Shown piece by piece: positions 51,281 to 60,580 of a stretch of 64,000 nucleotides of DNA. The notes beneath the pieces are model-generated. The model was not told the origin of the DNA. It worked only from the letters and a program-made list of their open reading frames with translations, and searched no databases. Position 1 is the first letter of the stretch. Every line of letters begins with the position of its first letter. The translations under genes were made by a program, and so were the position numbers. Origin of the DNA: Natronohydrobacter sp. (GTDB taxonomy: Bacteria > Pseudomonadota > Alphaproteobacteria > Rhodobacterales > Rhodobacteraceae); the NCBI GenBank assembly GCA_030603695.1, contig JAUVXF010000002.1, positions 1-64,000 on the forward strand, written 5' to 3'.

Positions 51281-52396
51281 GTGAGTCGGATCGACAGATA
51301 TCTTCTGGCGCAGTTGATTACTGTCTTTGCGTTTTTCACGCTGGTTCTGGTCTCTGTATACTGGGTGAATCGCGCGGCGCGCCTGTTTGATGCGCTGATT
51401 GGCGATGGCCAGAGTTTTTGGGTATTTCTGGAACTGTCAGTGCTGACACTGCCCAATGTGATCCGCGTTGTGCTGCCGCTTTCGGCCTTTGCGGCGGCAG
51501 TATATGTCGCCATTCGCCTGACGCGCGATAATGAGATGGTGGTCTTGCAGGGCACGGGGCTGTCATATGCGCGCATGCTGCGGCCAGTTTTGGCGTTTGG
51601 CTTGATTGTGGCTGTTATGCTGGCGGCGCTGATGCATGTGCTGATGCCGCTGTCGCGGGCGCAACTGGCCGAAAGGCAGGTGCAGATTGCCGAAAACATT
51701 ACCGCGCGGCTGTTGCGCGCCGGAGAGTTTCTGGAACCTGCTGATGGGATTGTGGTGTTCTTGCGCGATGTCACACCAGAGGGCAAATTGGTGGATGTTT
51801 TTCTGGCCGATTCGCGCACAAGCGGCATGCGGGTGGAATATAGCGCGGCCTCGGCACTGTTGGTGCCGGGGCCGCAAGGGCCAGTGCTGGTGATGCTCAA
51901 TGGGGTGGCCCTTATCCATTCCGAAGCGACCAACCGGCTGACCACCATCGCCTTTGATGATCTGAGCTATGATGTGGGCGCGTTGATCGGCCCTGCCGGG
52001 CGGGGCGCCGATGTGCGCGAATTGCCCACGGCGGTTTTGCGCAATGCGGATGCGGATATGCTGGCCAGTATGGGGCTGACACAGGCCGAAGCGCGGTTTG
52101 AATGGATGTCGCGCAACGCACAGCCCCTCTTGGCTGTGGTCACATCCCTGATCGGGTTTACAGCAGTGTTTCTGGGGCAGTTCAGCCGCTTGGGGGCATG
52201 GCGGCAGGTGTTGGGGGCGATTGTGGCCTTGACGCTGATCCAGCTTGTTGCCAATGCGACATCGGGCTTGGCGCTGCGCGATGCCGCGCGCGCCGGGCTT
52301 GCCTTTGTGCCTGTGGGCCTTGGGCTGGCGCTGGTGCTGGCGATGCTTGCGCAGGCAAGCCTGCCGCGCCGAATACGATTGCGGGGGGCCGCATGA
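51281..52396 (+). CDS. lptF: LPS export ABC transporter permease LptF
   Basis: A 371-residue inner-membrane permease of the LptB2FG transporter that extracts lipopolysaccharide. It begins SRIDRYLLAQLITVFAFFTL, with a GTG start at 51281, and has three N-terminal helices, a periplasmic beta-jellyroll (about residues 125-260), and three C-terminal helices. LPNVIRVVLPLSAFAAAVYV is typical of LptF. No clear promoter or ribosome binding site was found beyond GGGGTT upstream. It overlaps lptG by four bases. Confidence 0.92.
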   Translation: MSRIDRYLLAQLITVFAFFTLVLVSVYWVNRAARLFDALIGDGQSFWVFLELSVLTLPNVIRVVLPLSAFAAAVYVAIRLTRDNEMVVLQGTGLSYARMLRPVLAFGLIVAVMLAALMHVLMPLSRAQLAERQVQIAENITARLLRAGEFLEPADGIVVFLRDVTPEGKLVDVFLADSRTSGMRVEYSAASALLVPGPQGPVLVMLNGVALIHSEATNRLTTIAFDDLSYDVGALIGPAGRGADVRELPTAVLRNADADMLASMGLTQAEARFEWMSRNAQPLLAVVTSLIGFTAVFLGQFSRLGAWRQVLGAIVALTLIQLVANATSGLALRDAARAGLAFVPVGLGLALVLAMLAQASLPRRIRLRGAA

Positions 52397-53487
52397 TCCT
52401 GGAGCGCTATCTTCTGGCCCGGCTTGGTGCAAGCTTTCTGATGGTTTCGGGCATATTTCTGGGCATGATGCTGCTTTTGGACATGGTCGAGCAGATGCGC
52501 CGCCTGGCCGGGGAAACTGTAGGTTTCGGGCAGATTCTGCGCCTATCCGCGCTTAATCTGCCAGAGGGTTTTTATGAAATAGCGCCGCTTGTGCTAATGC
52601 TGTCGGCGCTGTGGGTGGGCTTGGGCTGGTCGCGGTCTTCGGAATTTGTGGTTATCCGCGCGACAGGGCGTTCCGTGCCACGGCTGATGCTTTTGCCTGT
52701 TATTGTGGTTTTGCTGGGCAGCATGGGATTTGTTGCCGTGATGAACCCGCTTGTCGCCAGCGCGTCGCGGGAATATGGGCGCAGCCTTGCGCAGCTTCGG
52801 GATGGCCCGTTGAACGTTGTGGCACTGGTGGAAGAGGGGCTATGGCTGCGGCAGGCAGATGCGCAGGGGCAGACCGTGATTCATGCCAGCACCGCAGAGG
52901 CCACGGGAACCCAGTTGCGCAACGCCACATTTCTTGTGTTTCACGAGGTTGATGGCGTGTCCTTGCGCCTGCAAGCCAGCGAAGCGCAGCTGCGCCCCGG
53001 CCAATGGCAGTTACAAGATGTGAAAATCTGGAACCTCTCTGCGCTCAACCCCGAAGACTCGGCGCAGTATCTGCCACAGATGGCCATTTCCACCGATCTG
53101 ACACCAGAGCAAATTCGTGACAGTTTCGCACAGGTGCGCGCGATACCGCTTGCGCAACTTCCCGGCTTTATCGCCACGCTGGAACGCGCAGGCTTTGCTG
53201 CGCTGCCCCATCGCATGCGGCTGAACATGGAACTGGCGCTGCCTGTGATGTTATGCGGAATGATGATCCTCGCGCTGGCACTCAGCATTCATCATATGCG
53301 GGCGGGAACGGCGGGTCTGCGGGCGCTGATAACAATTCTTGCTGGATTCAGCCTGTTCTTTCTGCGTAACTTTGCACAAGTTCTGGGGGAAAGCGGACAG
53401 ATTCCCGTGGCGCTGGCCGCTTGGGGATTGCCTGTGGCAACGGTTCTTCTGGCCTGGGGGCTGCTTTTGAATTTAGAGGAGGGGTGA
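52393..53487 (+). CDS. lptG: LPS export ABC transporter permease LptG
   Basis: A 364-residue partner of LptF with the same six-helix and jellyroll layout. It begins MILERYLLARLGASFLMVSG, followed by the LPEGFYEIAPLVLMLSALWV segment; LSIHHMRAGTAGLR is near the C-terminal helices. ATG 52393 overlaps the lptF stop; the frame is open far upstream in lptF but that part is not real. Its stop overlaps the lptD start (TGATG). Confidence 0.92.
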   Translation: MILERYLLARLGASFLMVSGIFLGMMLLLDMVEQMRRLAGETVGFGQILRLSALNLPEGFYEIAPLVLMLSALWVGLGWSRSSEFVVIRATGRSVPRLMLLPVIVVLLGSMGFVAVMNPLVASASREYGRSLAQLRDGPLNVVALVEEGLWLRQADAQGQTVIHASTAEATGTQLRNATFLVFHEVDGVSLRLQASEAQLRPGQWQLQDVKIWNLSALNPEDSAQYLPQMAISTDLTPEQIRDSFAQVRAIPLAQLPGFIATLERAGFAALPHRMRLNMELALPVMLCGMMILALALSIHHMRAGTAGLRALITILAGFSLFFLRNFAQVLGESGQIPVALAAWGLPVATVLLAWGLLLNLEEG

Positions 53488-55682
53488 TGCCCTTTTGGCA
53501 TCCGGCAGGGCAGAATTTCCGAAAGCTGGCTGGCGCTTTTGTCAGTGCGGCTTTTGGTTGGTTGCTCTGTGCTGTCATGATCGCTCCTGTGTCTGCCCAA
53601 AGCACCGGGGCGGCGGACGAATTTGCAACCCTTGTCGCGGATAGCCTGTATCTGGATGGCCCAGACCGCCTGATTGCCCAGGGCAATGTTGAAGCCTTGA
53701 TGCGCCGCACGCGGCTGCAAGCGCGGCGCGTTATCTATGATCGTGCAACCGGCCGTTTGACCATCGAAGGCCCGATCGTGCTGACCGAGGGCGATGAGGT
53801 GGTGATTCTGGCGGATCAGGCCGAACTTTCAGAAGGGATGACGCAGGGGTTAATTCGGTCTGCACGGGTTGTGTATGACCAGCAATTGCAGATTGCCGCA
53901 CATTCCATAAACCGCGTCGATGCTCGGTTTACCGAAATGAACGCTGTGATCGCATCGTCATGTGAAATCTGCGCCACGCGCCCAACCCCGCTTTGGGAAA
54001 TCCGCGCGCGCCGGGTGGTGCATGATGACGAGGCCAAGCAGATTTATTTCGAGAATGCCCAGTTTCGCCTGTTGGGGGTGCCAGTCGTCTATATCCCGCG
54101 GTTGCGTATTCCCGACCCGCGGCTGGATCGGGCAACAGGGTTTTTAAGCCCGCGTTTTGTGTTTGATACCAAGCACGGGCTTGGATTGCGCGCGCCCTAT
54201 TTCATTGTCCTTTCGCAAGATCGCGATCTGTTGCTGACACCGTTTGTCGGGACAAAGGGCACGCGCGCGCTGGAGTTTCGGTATCGCCAAGCCTTTGCTA
54301 CGGGGATGCTGGAACTGGGCGGGCTTGTTGCGCGCGATTCGATCCGGCCGGGCGAAACGCGGGTGGCCGCCAGAATGGCGGGTGATTTTGCACTGGGGCG
54401 CGGCTATCAACTGCGCTTCAACCTGATTCAGCCTTCTGACAGGCAAGTGTTGGAAGATTACGGTCAGGAAGATGCGCGCCTGACAAATGAAATTACGCTG
54501 GAGCGTGTGCGCCGTGACCAACGCGTCCGGGTTCAAGCCCTGCAATTCCGGTCTTTGCGGCTGGGAGAGGTGAATGCCGCCCTGCCCAACCGTGTTGGAC
54601 AGGCTGTGCTGGAGCAGCGCATGGACATGCCCGCCATTGGCGGCGTTGGGGCTTTTCGGCTGGAAGCCCATCTTCACCAGCGCGAACGCAGCTTCCTACC
54701 CTTCGATCCCGCCGATCCGCGGCCGCGCGAAGTGGCCCGCCTAAGTCTGGATCTGGAATGGCGCCGGGATGCTGTGTTGCCCCTCGGTGTTCTGGGGGGA
54801 GTTGGGGTGCAACTGGGTCTGGATCAATTCCAGATATCGGGCGATGTGGGCCTGCCGCGTTCCCCTTCCCGGATAACGCCCAATGTGATGGCAGAATTGC
54901 GCTGGCCCTTGCTGCGGCATGGGGCGGATGGGGTAACATATGTTATTGAACCCGTTGCCCAGATTATTTGGGGCCGTAACCGCACAGGGAATTTCCCGAA
55001 TGACACAAGCCGCTTGCCAGAGCTGGATGAAGGCAATCTGTTCAGCTTTGACCGGTTTGCAGGGCGCGATATCCGCGAAAGCGGAACCCGCGCAAACCTT
55101 GGAATCAGCCTGACACGTCATGACCCCGAAGGCTGGTCAAGCCGCTTTACGCTGGGCCGTATCTGGCGCGCGCGCGATCTGGGCCAGTTTTCGCCCAATA
55201 CCCCTTTGGGCGGCGCGCAGTCTGATTGGCTGGTCGCGGCCAGTATCGGCACTGTTTACGGGCTGGAATTTGCAACGCGGTCGCATTTCACGTCGGATTT
55301 CAGTTTGCAGCGCACAGCGTTGGAACTGGACTGGACGGGCGAACAGCACAGCCTGTCCACCAGCTACATGCGCATAAAGAGAAATCCTTTCGAGGGGCGC
55401 GCGCGGTCGGCCTCGGAATGGAGTTTTGAAGGTGCACGCGAGATTGACGAGATGTGGACAGCCCGCATCGGCTGGCGCTACGATATTGCTCAAAGGCGCG
55501 CGGCCCGCGCCAATTTCGGGCTGGACTATGAAAACGAGTGCCTGCGCATGTCTTTGGGGCTGGAGCGGGAATTTGCTTCGGCAACCACCCCCACGCCCCG
55601 AACCGCTTTCGGGCTGAACATTGATATTTTGGGTATCGGTGGCAACCCCTCGCGCGCCCGCAGGGCCTGTACGGAGATGTAA
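53487..55682 (+). CDS. lptD: LPS-assembly outer-membrane protein LptD
   Basis: A 731-residue protein that inserts LPS in the outer leaflet of the outer membrane. It has a signal peptide (cleavage after VSA near residue 37), an N-terminal OstA/LptA-like beta-jellyroll (about 45-215, LYLDGPDRLIAQGNVEAL onwards) and a C-terminal beta barrel. The FENAQFRLLGVPVVYIPRLR and LDRATGFLSP segments are typical of alphaproteobacterial LptD. GAGGAGGGG precedes ATG 53487. It follows lptG directly, so all three Lpt genes are one operon. Confidence 0.93.
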   Translation: MPFWHPAGQNFRKLAGAFVSAAFGWLLCAVMIAPVSAQSTGAADEFATLVADSLYLDGPDRLIAQGNVEALMRRTRLQARRVIYDRATGRLTIEGPIVLTEGDEVVILADQAELSEGMTQGLIRSARVVYDQQLQIAAHSINRVDARFTEMNAVIASSCEICATRPTPLWEIRARRVVHDDEAKQIYFENAQFRLLGVPVVYIPRLRIPDPRLDRATGFLSPRFVFDTKHGLGLRAPYFIVLSQDRDLLLTPFVGTKGTRALEFRYRQAFATGMLELGGLVARDSIRPGETRVAARMAGDFALGRGYQLRFNLIQPSDRQVLEDYGQEDARLTNEITLERVRRDQRVRVQALQFRSLRLGEVNAALPNRVGQAVLEQRMDMPAIGGVGAFRLEAHLHQRERSFLPFDPADPRPREVARLSLDLEWRRDAVLPLGVLGGVGVQLGLDQFQISGDVGLPRSPSRITPNVMAELRWPLLRHGADGVTYVIEPVAQIIWGRNRTGNFPNDTSRLPELDEGNLFSFDRFAGRDIRESGTRANLGISLTRHDPEGWSSRFTLGRIWRARDLGQFSPNTPLGGAQSDWLVAASIGTVYGLEFATRSHFTSDFSLQRTALELDWTGEQHSLSTSYMRIKRNPFEGRARSASEWSFEGAREIDEMWTARIGWRYDIAQRRAARANFGLDYENECLRMSLGLEREFASATTPTPRTAFGLNIDILGIGGNPSRARRACTEM

Positions 55683-55698
55683 TGCGCATAAGAGCTTG

Positions 55699-55720
55699 CA
55701 CTTGCCCTGATGTGCAAGTG
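55699..55720. promoter_or_regulatory. Inverted repeat between lptD and surA
   Basis: CACTTGC (55699-55705) is inverted at 55714-55720 (GCAAGTG) with an 8-base spacer, in the 120-base gap before surA. It could be an operator or a weak stem. Confidence 0.3.
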
Positions 55721-55802
55721 TAATGACAATGTGTGCCAAAACGTGTAACTGCTGGAAAAGAGGCTCTTGCGGGGGCCAAGGCAAGAAAACGGAAAGACAC
55801 TT

Positions 55803-57047
55803 ATGCTTGTTTTCAGAACATCGCTGCTTGTGCGGTCAGGCGTGGCGCTGATGGTCTCCTTGCTCGTCTGGGCGGCCACAGCCCCGATGGCACAGGCGCA
55901 AAACCCATTTGCACCCGTGCGAAAGGTCAATGACCGCATCATCACCAATTTCGATATCGAGCAGCGGATCAGCTTTCTGACCTTGCTGAACGCGGGGGCC
56001 GCAGATTTGCGCGAAGAAGCGCTGTTGTTGCTGACGCAAGAGGCCGTGCAACGCGATCAGGCGCGCCGTCTGAATTTGCGTGTGGATAGTGACGAGATTG
56101 CAGAAGGCATTGCCGAATTTGCGTCCCGCGCCAATCTGAGCGCTGATGACTTCATCGCGGCCTTGGCCGAGGGTGGGGTGGAGCGTGAAACAATTGTGGC
56201 TTTTGTGGAAGCGGGATTGTTGTGGCGCAAGGTGGTGGCGCAGCGTTTCCCCCAACTGGTGCAAGTGAGCGCGGGAGATGTTGAGCGCGCGCGCGACATT
56301 GCTGCAATTCTGGGCCGCGAGCGGGTGATGATTTCGGAAATCTTCTTGCCCACTGATCCACAATTTGCCGAACCTGTCGCGCAAATTATCGAAATGATAG
56401 AATCTGCAACCACAATCGCGGAATTCTCTGATATCGCGCGCGAATTCTCGCTGGCTGGGTCACGCGACCAAGGTGGAATGCTGCCTGATTGGGTTGCCAT
56501 GGAAAACCTGCCCAGCCAGATCCGTGGCCCCTTGTCTGCCGCCAGCCCCGGCCAGATCATTGGGCCGATTGACATGGCCCCAGAAGCTTTTGCCTATTTC
56601 CAGTTGCGCGCCAAAGACAGCAGCCGCGATATACCGCCCGACCGCGTGCGCCTGACATATAGCCGCCTTGCCCTGCCCAATGCCGATAGTGCCAGCACTG
56701 CCGCCCAGCTAGAGGCGATCCGGCGCGATGCCCTGACATGTGCCGAACTGGCCCCATTCGCCCGCGGCCTGCCTGAAGGCGCGCTGCAAGAGCGTGAAGC
56801 CTTGGTCAATGACATTCCCCGCACCGAGGCTCTGGAACTTGCCCGCCTTGATCGCTACGGCATTTCCACAAGTCTGGTCGAAGGTGGGCAGCGCATTGTG
56901 CTTATGCTGTGCGCGCGCCAGCTGCAATTTGATGAAGAACCAAGCGATGATCAGGTGCGCAACATCGTTTTCGACCGTCGGTTGAGCGATCTGGCAGAGT
57001 TGCGGTTGCAAGAGCTTATTGCAGATGCGGATATTCAGGATTTCTGA
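55803..57047 (+). CDS. surA: SurA-like periplasmic chaperone/peptidyl-prolyl isomerase
   Basis: A 414-residue exported protein with a signal peptide (cleavage after AQA near residue 32) followed by NPFAPVRKVNDRIITNFDIE, the typical SurA start. The N-terminal chaperone domain spans about residues 34-165, and a parvulin-type domain about 170-285 (RVMISEIFLPTDP, then FSLAGSRDQGGMLPDWVAME). SurA helps fold outer-membrane proteins, including LptD, encoded directly upstream. GGAAAGA precedes ATG 55803. The pdxA and rsmA genes that often follow are absent. Confidence 0.88.
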   Translation: MLVFRTSLLVRSGVALMVSLLVWAATAPMAQAQNPFAPVRKVNDRIITNFDIEQRISFLTLLNAGAADLREEALLLLTQEAVQRDQARRLNLRVDSDEIAEGIAEFASRANLSADDFIAALAEGGVERETIVAFVEAGLLWRKVVAQRFPQLVQVSAGDVERARDIAAILGRERVMISEIFLPTDPQFAEPVAQIIEMIESATTIAEFSDIAREFSLAGSRDQGGMLPDWVAMENLPSQIRGPLSAASPGQIIGPIDMAPEAFAYFQLRAKDSSRDIPPDRVRLTYSRLALPNADSASTAAQLEAIRRDALTCAELAPFARGLPEGALQEREALVNDIPRTEALELARLDRYGISTSLVEGGQRIVLMLCARQLQFDEEPSDDQVRNIVFDRRLSDLAELRLQELIADADIQDF

Positions 57048-57053
57048 ACAGTA

Positions 57054-57076
57054 AGGCGCGCTGGCATGGCGCGCCT
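57054..57076. terminator. Bidirectional terminator after surA
   Basis: AGGCGCGC (57054-57061) pairs with GCGCGCCT (57069-57076) around a 7-base loop, followed by CTTT, between convergent surA and the AraC-type gene. Confidence 0.6.
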
Positions 57077-57088
57077 CTTTGCCCTGTG

Positions 57089-58108
57089 TCAGCTCTCCAT
57101 ATCCCGGCTTGGATGTGCGCCACGCTCTCTATACGGCGTAGTCTCGTAATGCGCGCGGTAGCATTTGGAGAAATGCGAGGGTGAGGTGAAACCTGTCGCA
57201 AGCGCCACAGAGATAACGCTCATATCGGTTTGCATCAGCAGGTTGCGGGCGCGTTCCAAGCGCAATTCCATGTAATAGCGCTTGGGGCTTTTGTTCAGAT
57301 AGCGCCGGAACAGCCGTTCCAGTTGCCGCGTCGACATGCCTGCGGCATCTGCCAGCTCTGCCGGGCTGATGGGCGTTTCGATGTGGTTTTCCATAAATTC
57401 AATCACCCGCCCCAGTTTCGGATGGCGAACGCCTATCCGTGCCGGGATAGACAGGCGCTGCGTATCGCGATTGGTGCGGATGGAAGAATAGATCAACTGG
57501 TCTGCAACAGCATGTGCCAAATCCGCCCCTTGCGCAGTTGTCAGAACTGTCAGCATCATATCAAGTGGCGCTGTCCCCCCGGCCGATGTCAGGCGCTTGC
57601 CGTGAATGACAAAAACCGATCTCGTCAATTCAATATCCGGGAAATCCTCGATCAGCGCATCATGGTTTTCCCAGTGGATTGTGGCACGATACCCATCCAG
57701 CAGCCCGGCCTTGGCCAATGTCCAGGCCCCGGTGCAAATGCCCCCTATGGTATTGCCATGTCGCGCGCGCTTTCGCAGCCATGACAGGATCGCAGGCGTT
57801 GTGGCACGCTGTACATCCACCCCACCGCACACAAAGATCATTGCATCTGCGGGCAAATCTTCCAGCCCGCCAGAAACCGCAATCTCGCTGCCATTCGAAC
57901 AGCGCACGGTTTTCCCGCTCTCGCTGACCAATTGCCAGGAATAAAGCGCCCGCCCCGCAACCCGGTTGGCCAGGCGCAGCGGCTCTATTGCGGCAGCATG
58001 TGCCATCAGGGTGAACCGCTCCAGCAATAAAAAGACCACATGTTTTGACGCGCCTGAAGCAGGGCGCGCAATATGTGACACAGGGGCGGTGGGATTTATC
58101 TCAGGCAT
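57089..58108 (-). CDS. GlxA-family transcriptional regulator (DJ-1/PfpI plus AraC HTH)
   Basis: A 339-residue regulator with an N-terminal glutamine-amidotransferase/DJ-1-like domain (about residues 23-195; GGICTGAWTLAKAGLLDG contains the nucleophile-elbow cysteine) and a C-terminal AraC/XylS double helix-turn-helix (about 230-328; ELADAAGMSTRQLERLFRRY and SVISVALATGFTSPSHFSKC). This architecture is shared by GbdR, ArgR and CdhR, regulators of amine and amino-acid catabolism in pseudomonads, but the ligand here is unknown. It diverges from the DAHP synthase gene with about 150 bases between. Confidence 0.85.
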   Translation of the reverse strand: MPEINPTAPVSHIARPASGASKHVVFLLLERFTLMAHAAAIEPLRLANRVAGRALYSWQLVSESGKTVRCSNGSEIAVSGGLEDLPADAMIFVCGGVDVQRATTPAILSWLRKRARHGNTIGGICTGAWTLAKAGLLDGYRATIHWENHDALIEDFPDIELTRSVFVIHGKRLTSAGGTAPLDMMLTVLTTAQGADLAHAVADQLIYSSIRTNRDTQRLSIPARIGVRHPKLGRVIEFMENHIETPISPAELADAAGMSTRQLERLFRRYLNKSPKRYYMELRLERARNLLMQTDMSVISVALATGFTSPSHFSKCYRAHYETTPYRERGAHPSRDMES

Positions 58109-58259
58109 ATCTCAGGCTCTGGTTGGGATGACACAATCAATTTTCTCTCTCGCGCGCAAGGGCAATCGTATTTGCATGCCCGCACAGCCTTTTGTATAGA
58201 GGCCGCGACAGGTGCGACCGCTAACGGCGCATTCACAGTTTTCACTCCGGGAGGCAACC

Positions 58260-59630
58260 ATGACACATGGCTGGACAAAATCGACATGGCGCACGCGGCC
58301 GAGGATCCAGATGCCCGATTATCCCGATCAGGCGGCGCTGCACGCTGTCGAGGGACAACTCGCCAAATACCCGCCGCTTGTCTTTGCAGGCGAGGTGCGC
58401 GCGCTCAAGCGCAAACTGGGCGCTGCCGCCAAGGGCGAGGCATTCCTCTTGCAGGGGGGCGATTGCGCCGAAAGCTTTTCCGAATTCACGGCAGATGGTA
58501 TCCGCGATACATTCAAGGTGCTGTTGCAAATGGCCATTGTGCTGACTTATGGCGCCAAGGTTCCAGTTGTAAAAGTGGGGCGCATGGCAGGGCAGTTTGC
58601 CAAGCCCCGCTCTGCACCCATGGAACGGATTGGCGAGCAGGAATTGCCCAGCTACCGTGGCGATATCATCAACGGGTTCGATTTCACACCCGAGGCGCGC
58701 AATCCAGACCCCGCGCGCATGCTGCAAGCCTATACGCAGGCTGCGGCCAGCCTGAACCTGTTGCGCGCCTTCTCCAAGGGCGGCTATGCCGATATGCACC
58801 GCGTCCATGCTTGGACATTGGGCTTCGCCGATGGCGAAAAGGCGCAGCGCTACCGCGAAATGACAGATCGCATCACAGATACGCTGGATTTCCTCACCGC
58901 AGCCGGCATCACGTCGGATACCAGCAAAGAACTGTCATCGGTGGATTTCTACACCAGCCACGAAGCGCTGCTCCTAGAATATGAAGAAGCCTTCTGCCGG
59001 ATCGATTCCACCTCTGGCTTGCCAGTGGCCGGTTCTGGCCATTTCCTCTGGATCGGCGATCGCACGCGCCAGCCCGATGGCGCGCATGTGGAATTCTGCC
59101 GCGGTGTGCAAAATCCGATCGGGTTGAAATGCGGCCCCACCATTTCCACCGATGATCTCAAACGCCTGATCGCGCGTCTCAACCCCGAAAACGAACCGGG
59201 CCGGCTTACGCTGATTGCCCGCTTTGGGGCAGGGCAGGTGGGCGATCACTTGCCCCGGCTGATCCGCGCAGTGCAGGAAGAAGGGGCAAATGTGCTCTGG
59301 ACATGTGATCCCATGCACGGAAACACGATCAAATCCTCATCGGGCTACAAAACCCGGCCATTCGAATCTGTTTTGCGCGAAGTGCGTGAATTCTTTGCCG
59401 TCCATAACGCCGAAGGCTCTATCCCTGGTGGCGTGCATTTTGAAATGACGGGCAAGGATGTGACAGAATGCACCGGCGGCTTGCGCGCGGTCACGGATGA
59501 GGATCTGTCTCAGCGCTATCATACAGCCTGCGATCCCCGGCTGAACGCCAGTCAATCGCTTGAACTGGCCTTTCTTGTGGCCGAAGAGCTTGTGGGCCGC
59601 CGCCAGGGCCTCGCTGCCGCTGTCTCCTGA
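58260..59630 (+). CDS. aroG: 3-deoxy-7-phosphoheptulonate synthase, class II
   Basis: The first enzyme of the shikimate pathway, condensing phosphoenolpyruvate with erythrose 4-phosphate. The 456-residue protein belongs to the plant-like class II family: [13 protein letters not shown] near residue 63, [18 protein letters not shown] near 103, [20 protein letters not shown] near 257 and [20 protein letters not shown] near 345. ATG 58260 is preceded by GGGAGG; an open frame 48 bases longer upstream lacks this. It is followed by a dispersed repeat and GC palindrome. The symbol aroG is used loosely for class II enzymes. Confidence 0.93.
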   Translation: MTHGWTKSTWRTRPRIQMPDYPDQAALHAVEGQLAKYPPLVFAGEVRALKRKLGAAAKGEAFLLQGGDCAESFSEFTADGIRDTFKVLLQMAIVLTYGAKVPVVKVGRMAGQFAKPRSAPMERIGEQELPSYRGDIINGFDFTPEARNPDPARMLQAYTQAAASLNLLRAFSKGGYADMHRVHAWTLGFADGEKAQRYREMTDRITDTLDFLTAAGITSDTSKELSSVDFYTSHEALLLEYEEAFCRIDSTSGLPVAGSGHFLWIGDRTRQPDGAHVEFCRGVQNPIGLKCGPTISTDDLKRLIARLNPENEPGRLTLIARFGAGQVGDHLPRLIRAVQEEGANVLWTCDPMHGNTIKSSSGYKTRPFESVLREVREFFAVHNAEGSIPGGVHFEMTGKDVTECTGGLRAVTDEDLSQRYHTACDPRLNASQSLELAFLVAEELVGRRQGLAAAVS

Positions 59631-59637
59631 TCCAGGC

Positions 59638-59695
59638 TTTCATCTTGGTCTAAAATATCCGCGGGGTTTCCCAAGGGGGGCGCGCCCCCCTTGGG
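59638..59695 (+). repeat. Dispersed intergenic element, copy 3 (downstream of the DAHP synthase)
   Basis: TTTCATCTTGGTCTAAAATA at 59638-59657, then TCCGCGGGG, followed by a perfect 26-base palindrome (CCCAAGGGGGGCG at 59670-59682 with its inverse at 59683-59695). Its core matches the copies near 13.3 and 34.6 kb, and orientation relative to the upstream gene is the same as in copy 1. It probably forms the transcript end of this gene. Confidence 0.7.
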
Positions 59696-59801
59696 GCGGG
59701 GGGGTAGGGGGGCAGCAGCCCCCCAATCTTGCTTTCCTGTGGTCAGGCCTGCGCTGATTTGCCTTGCAGCCGCCCCCCCTTTTGGCTGATAGATTGCTCT
59801 T

Positions 59802-60485
59802 ATGTCGATCTGGTCTCGCATAAGTGAAGCGCTGCGTGCACTCCGTCAGGGAGAGCCGCTGAGCCATGTGTTCGAGCGGTTGCGCACACCCCCCGAACGC
59901 ACAGTGGCCTTCACTATCGCTGTCATTGCCTTGGGGGCGAAATTGGCCAAGGCCGATGGGGCCGTCACCCGTGGCGAGGTGGCAACCTTCCGGCGCATTT
60001 TCACAATCGCCCCGGAAGATGAGCCTGCTGCCGCGCGCGTGTTCAATCTGGCGCGGCAGGATGTGGCGGGGTTTGATCTTTATGCGCGCAAAATTGCTGC
60101 CATGTTCCCGCCGCGCGATCCTGTCTTGATGGATCTGATGGAAGGGCTTTTCGAGGTGGCCATGACGGATGGCCATTTTCATCCGATGGAAGAGGCATTC
60201 CTACAAGAGGTGGCAGGAATTTTTGGCCTGTCAGAGCGCTGCTTTCTGTGTTTGCGCGCGCGTTTTGTGGGGGATGTCGCCCCCGATCCCTATGATGTGC
60301 TGGAGGTGAGCCCAGACGCGCCACTGGCCGAGATCCGGCGCGCCTATCGGCGCGCAGTGCGCGAAACCCATCCCGACAGCATGGCCGCGCGGGGGGTTCC
60401 TCCAGAGGCGGTGAAACTGGCAGAGCATCGCTTGCGCGATTTGAATCTGGCTTGGGAGACGATCCAGCAAAGCCGCGCTGCCTGA
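59802..60485 (+). CDS. TerB-DnaJ domain protein (DjlA-like)
   Basis: A 227-residue protein with a TerB-like helical domain (about residues 35-150; AKLAKADGAVTRGEVATFRR and AMTDGHFHPMEEAFLQEVAG are its repeat motifs with acidic metal-binding residues) and a C-terminal J domain (about 163-224). The J-domain HPD motif is intact at 190-192, so it can stimulate a DnaK partner. Unlike enteric DjlA there is no N-terminal membrane helix. It may be a co-chaperone responding to stress or metal. The first 34 residues include an Arg-rich patch. Confidence 0.85.
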   Translation: MSIWSRISEALRALRQGEPLSHVFERLRTPPERTVAFTIAVIALGAKLAKADGAVTRGEVATFRRIFTIAPEDEPAAARVFNLARQDVAGFDLYARKIAAMFPPRDPVLMDLMEGLFEVAMTDGHFHPMEEAFLQEVAGIFGLSERCFLCLRARFVGDVAPDPYDVLEVSPDAPLAEIRRAYRRAVRETHPDSMAARGVPPEAVKLAEHRLRDLNLAWETIQQSRAA

Positions 60486-60580
60486 TCGGAGGGGCGCGTC
60501 ATCTGCGCTATTTTTTGCTGCCACCATGCGTGCAGAACAAGGCGCTGGTCTGGATGGCGCCGAAAGGTTATATTTGGCGC

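Noticed and set aside
50770-51948. 392-codon open frame antisense to the DUF1223 and lptF genes
   Set aside because: Ser/Arg/Thr-rich shadow frame crossing two real genes on the plus strand.
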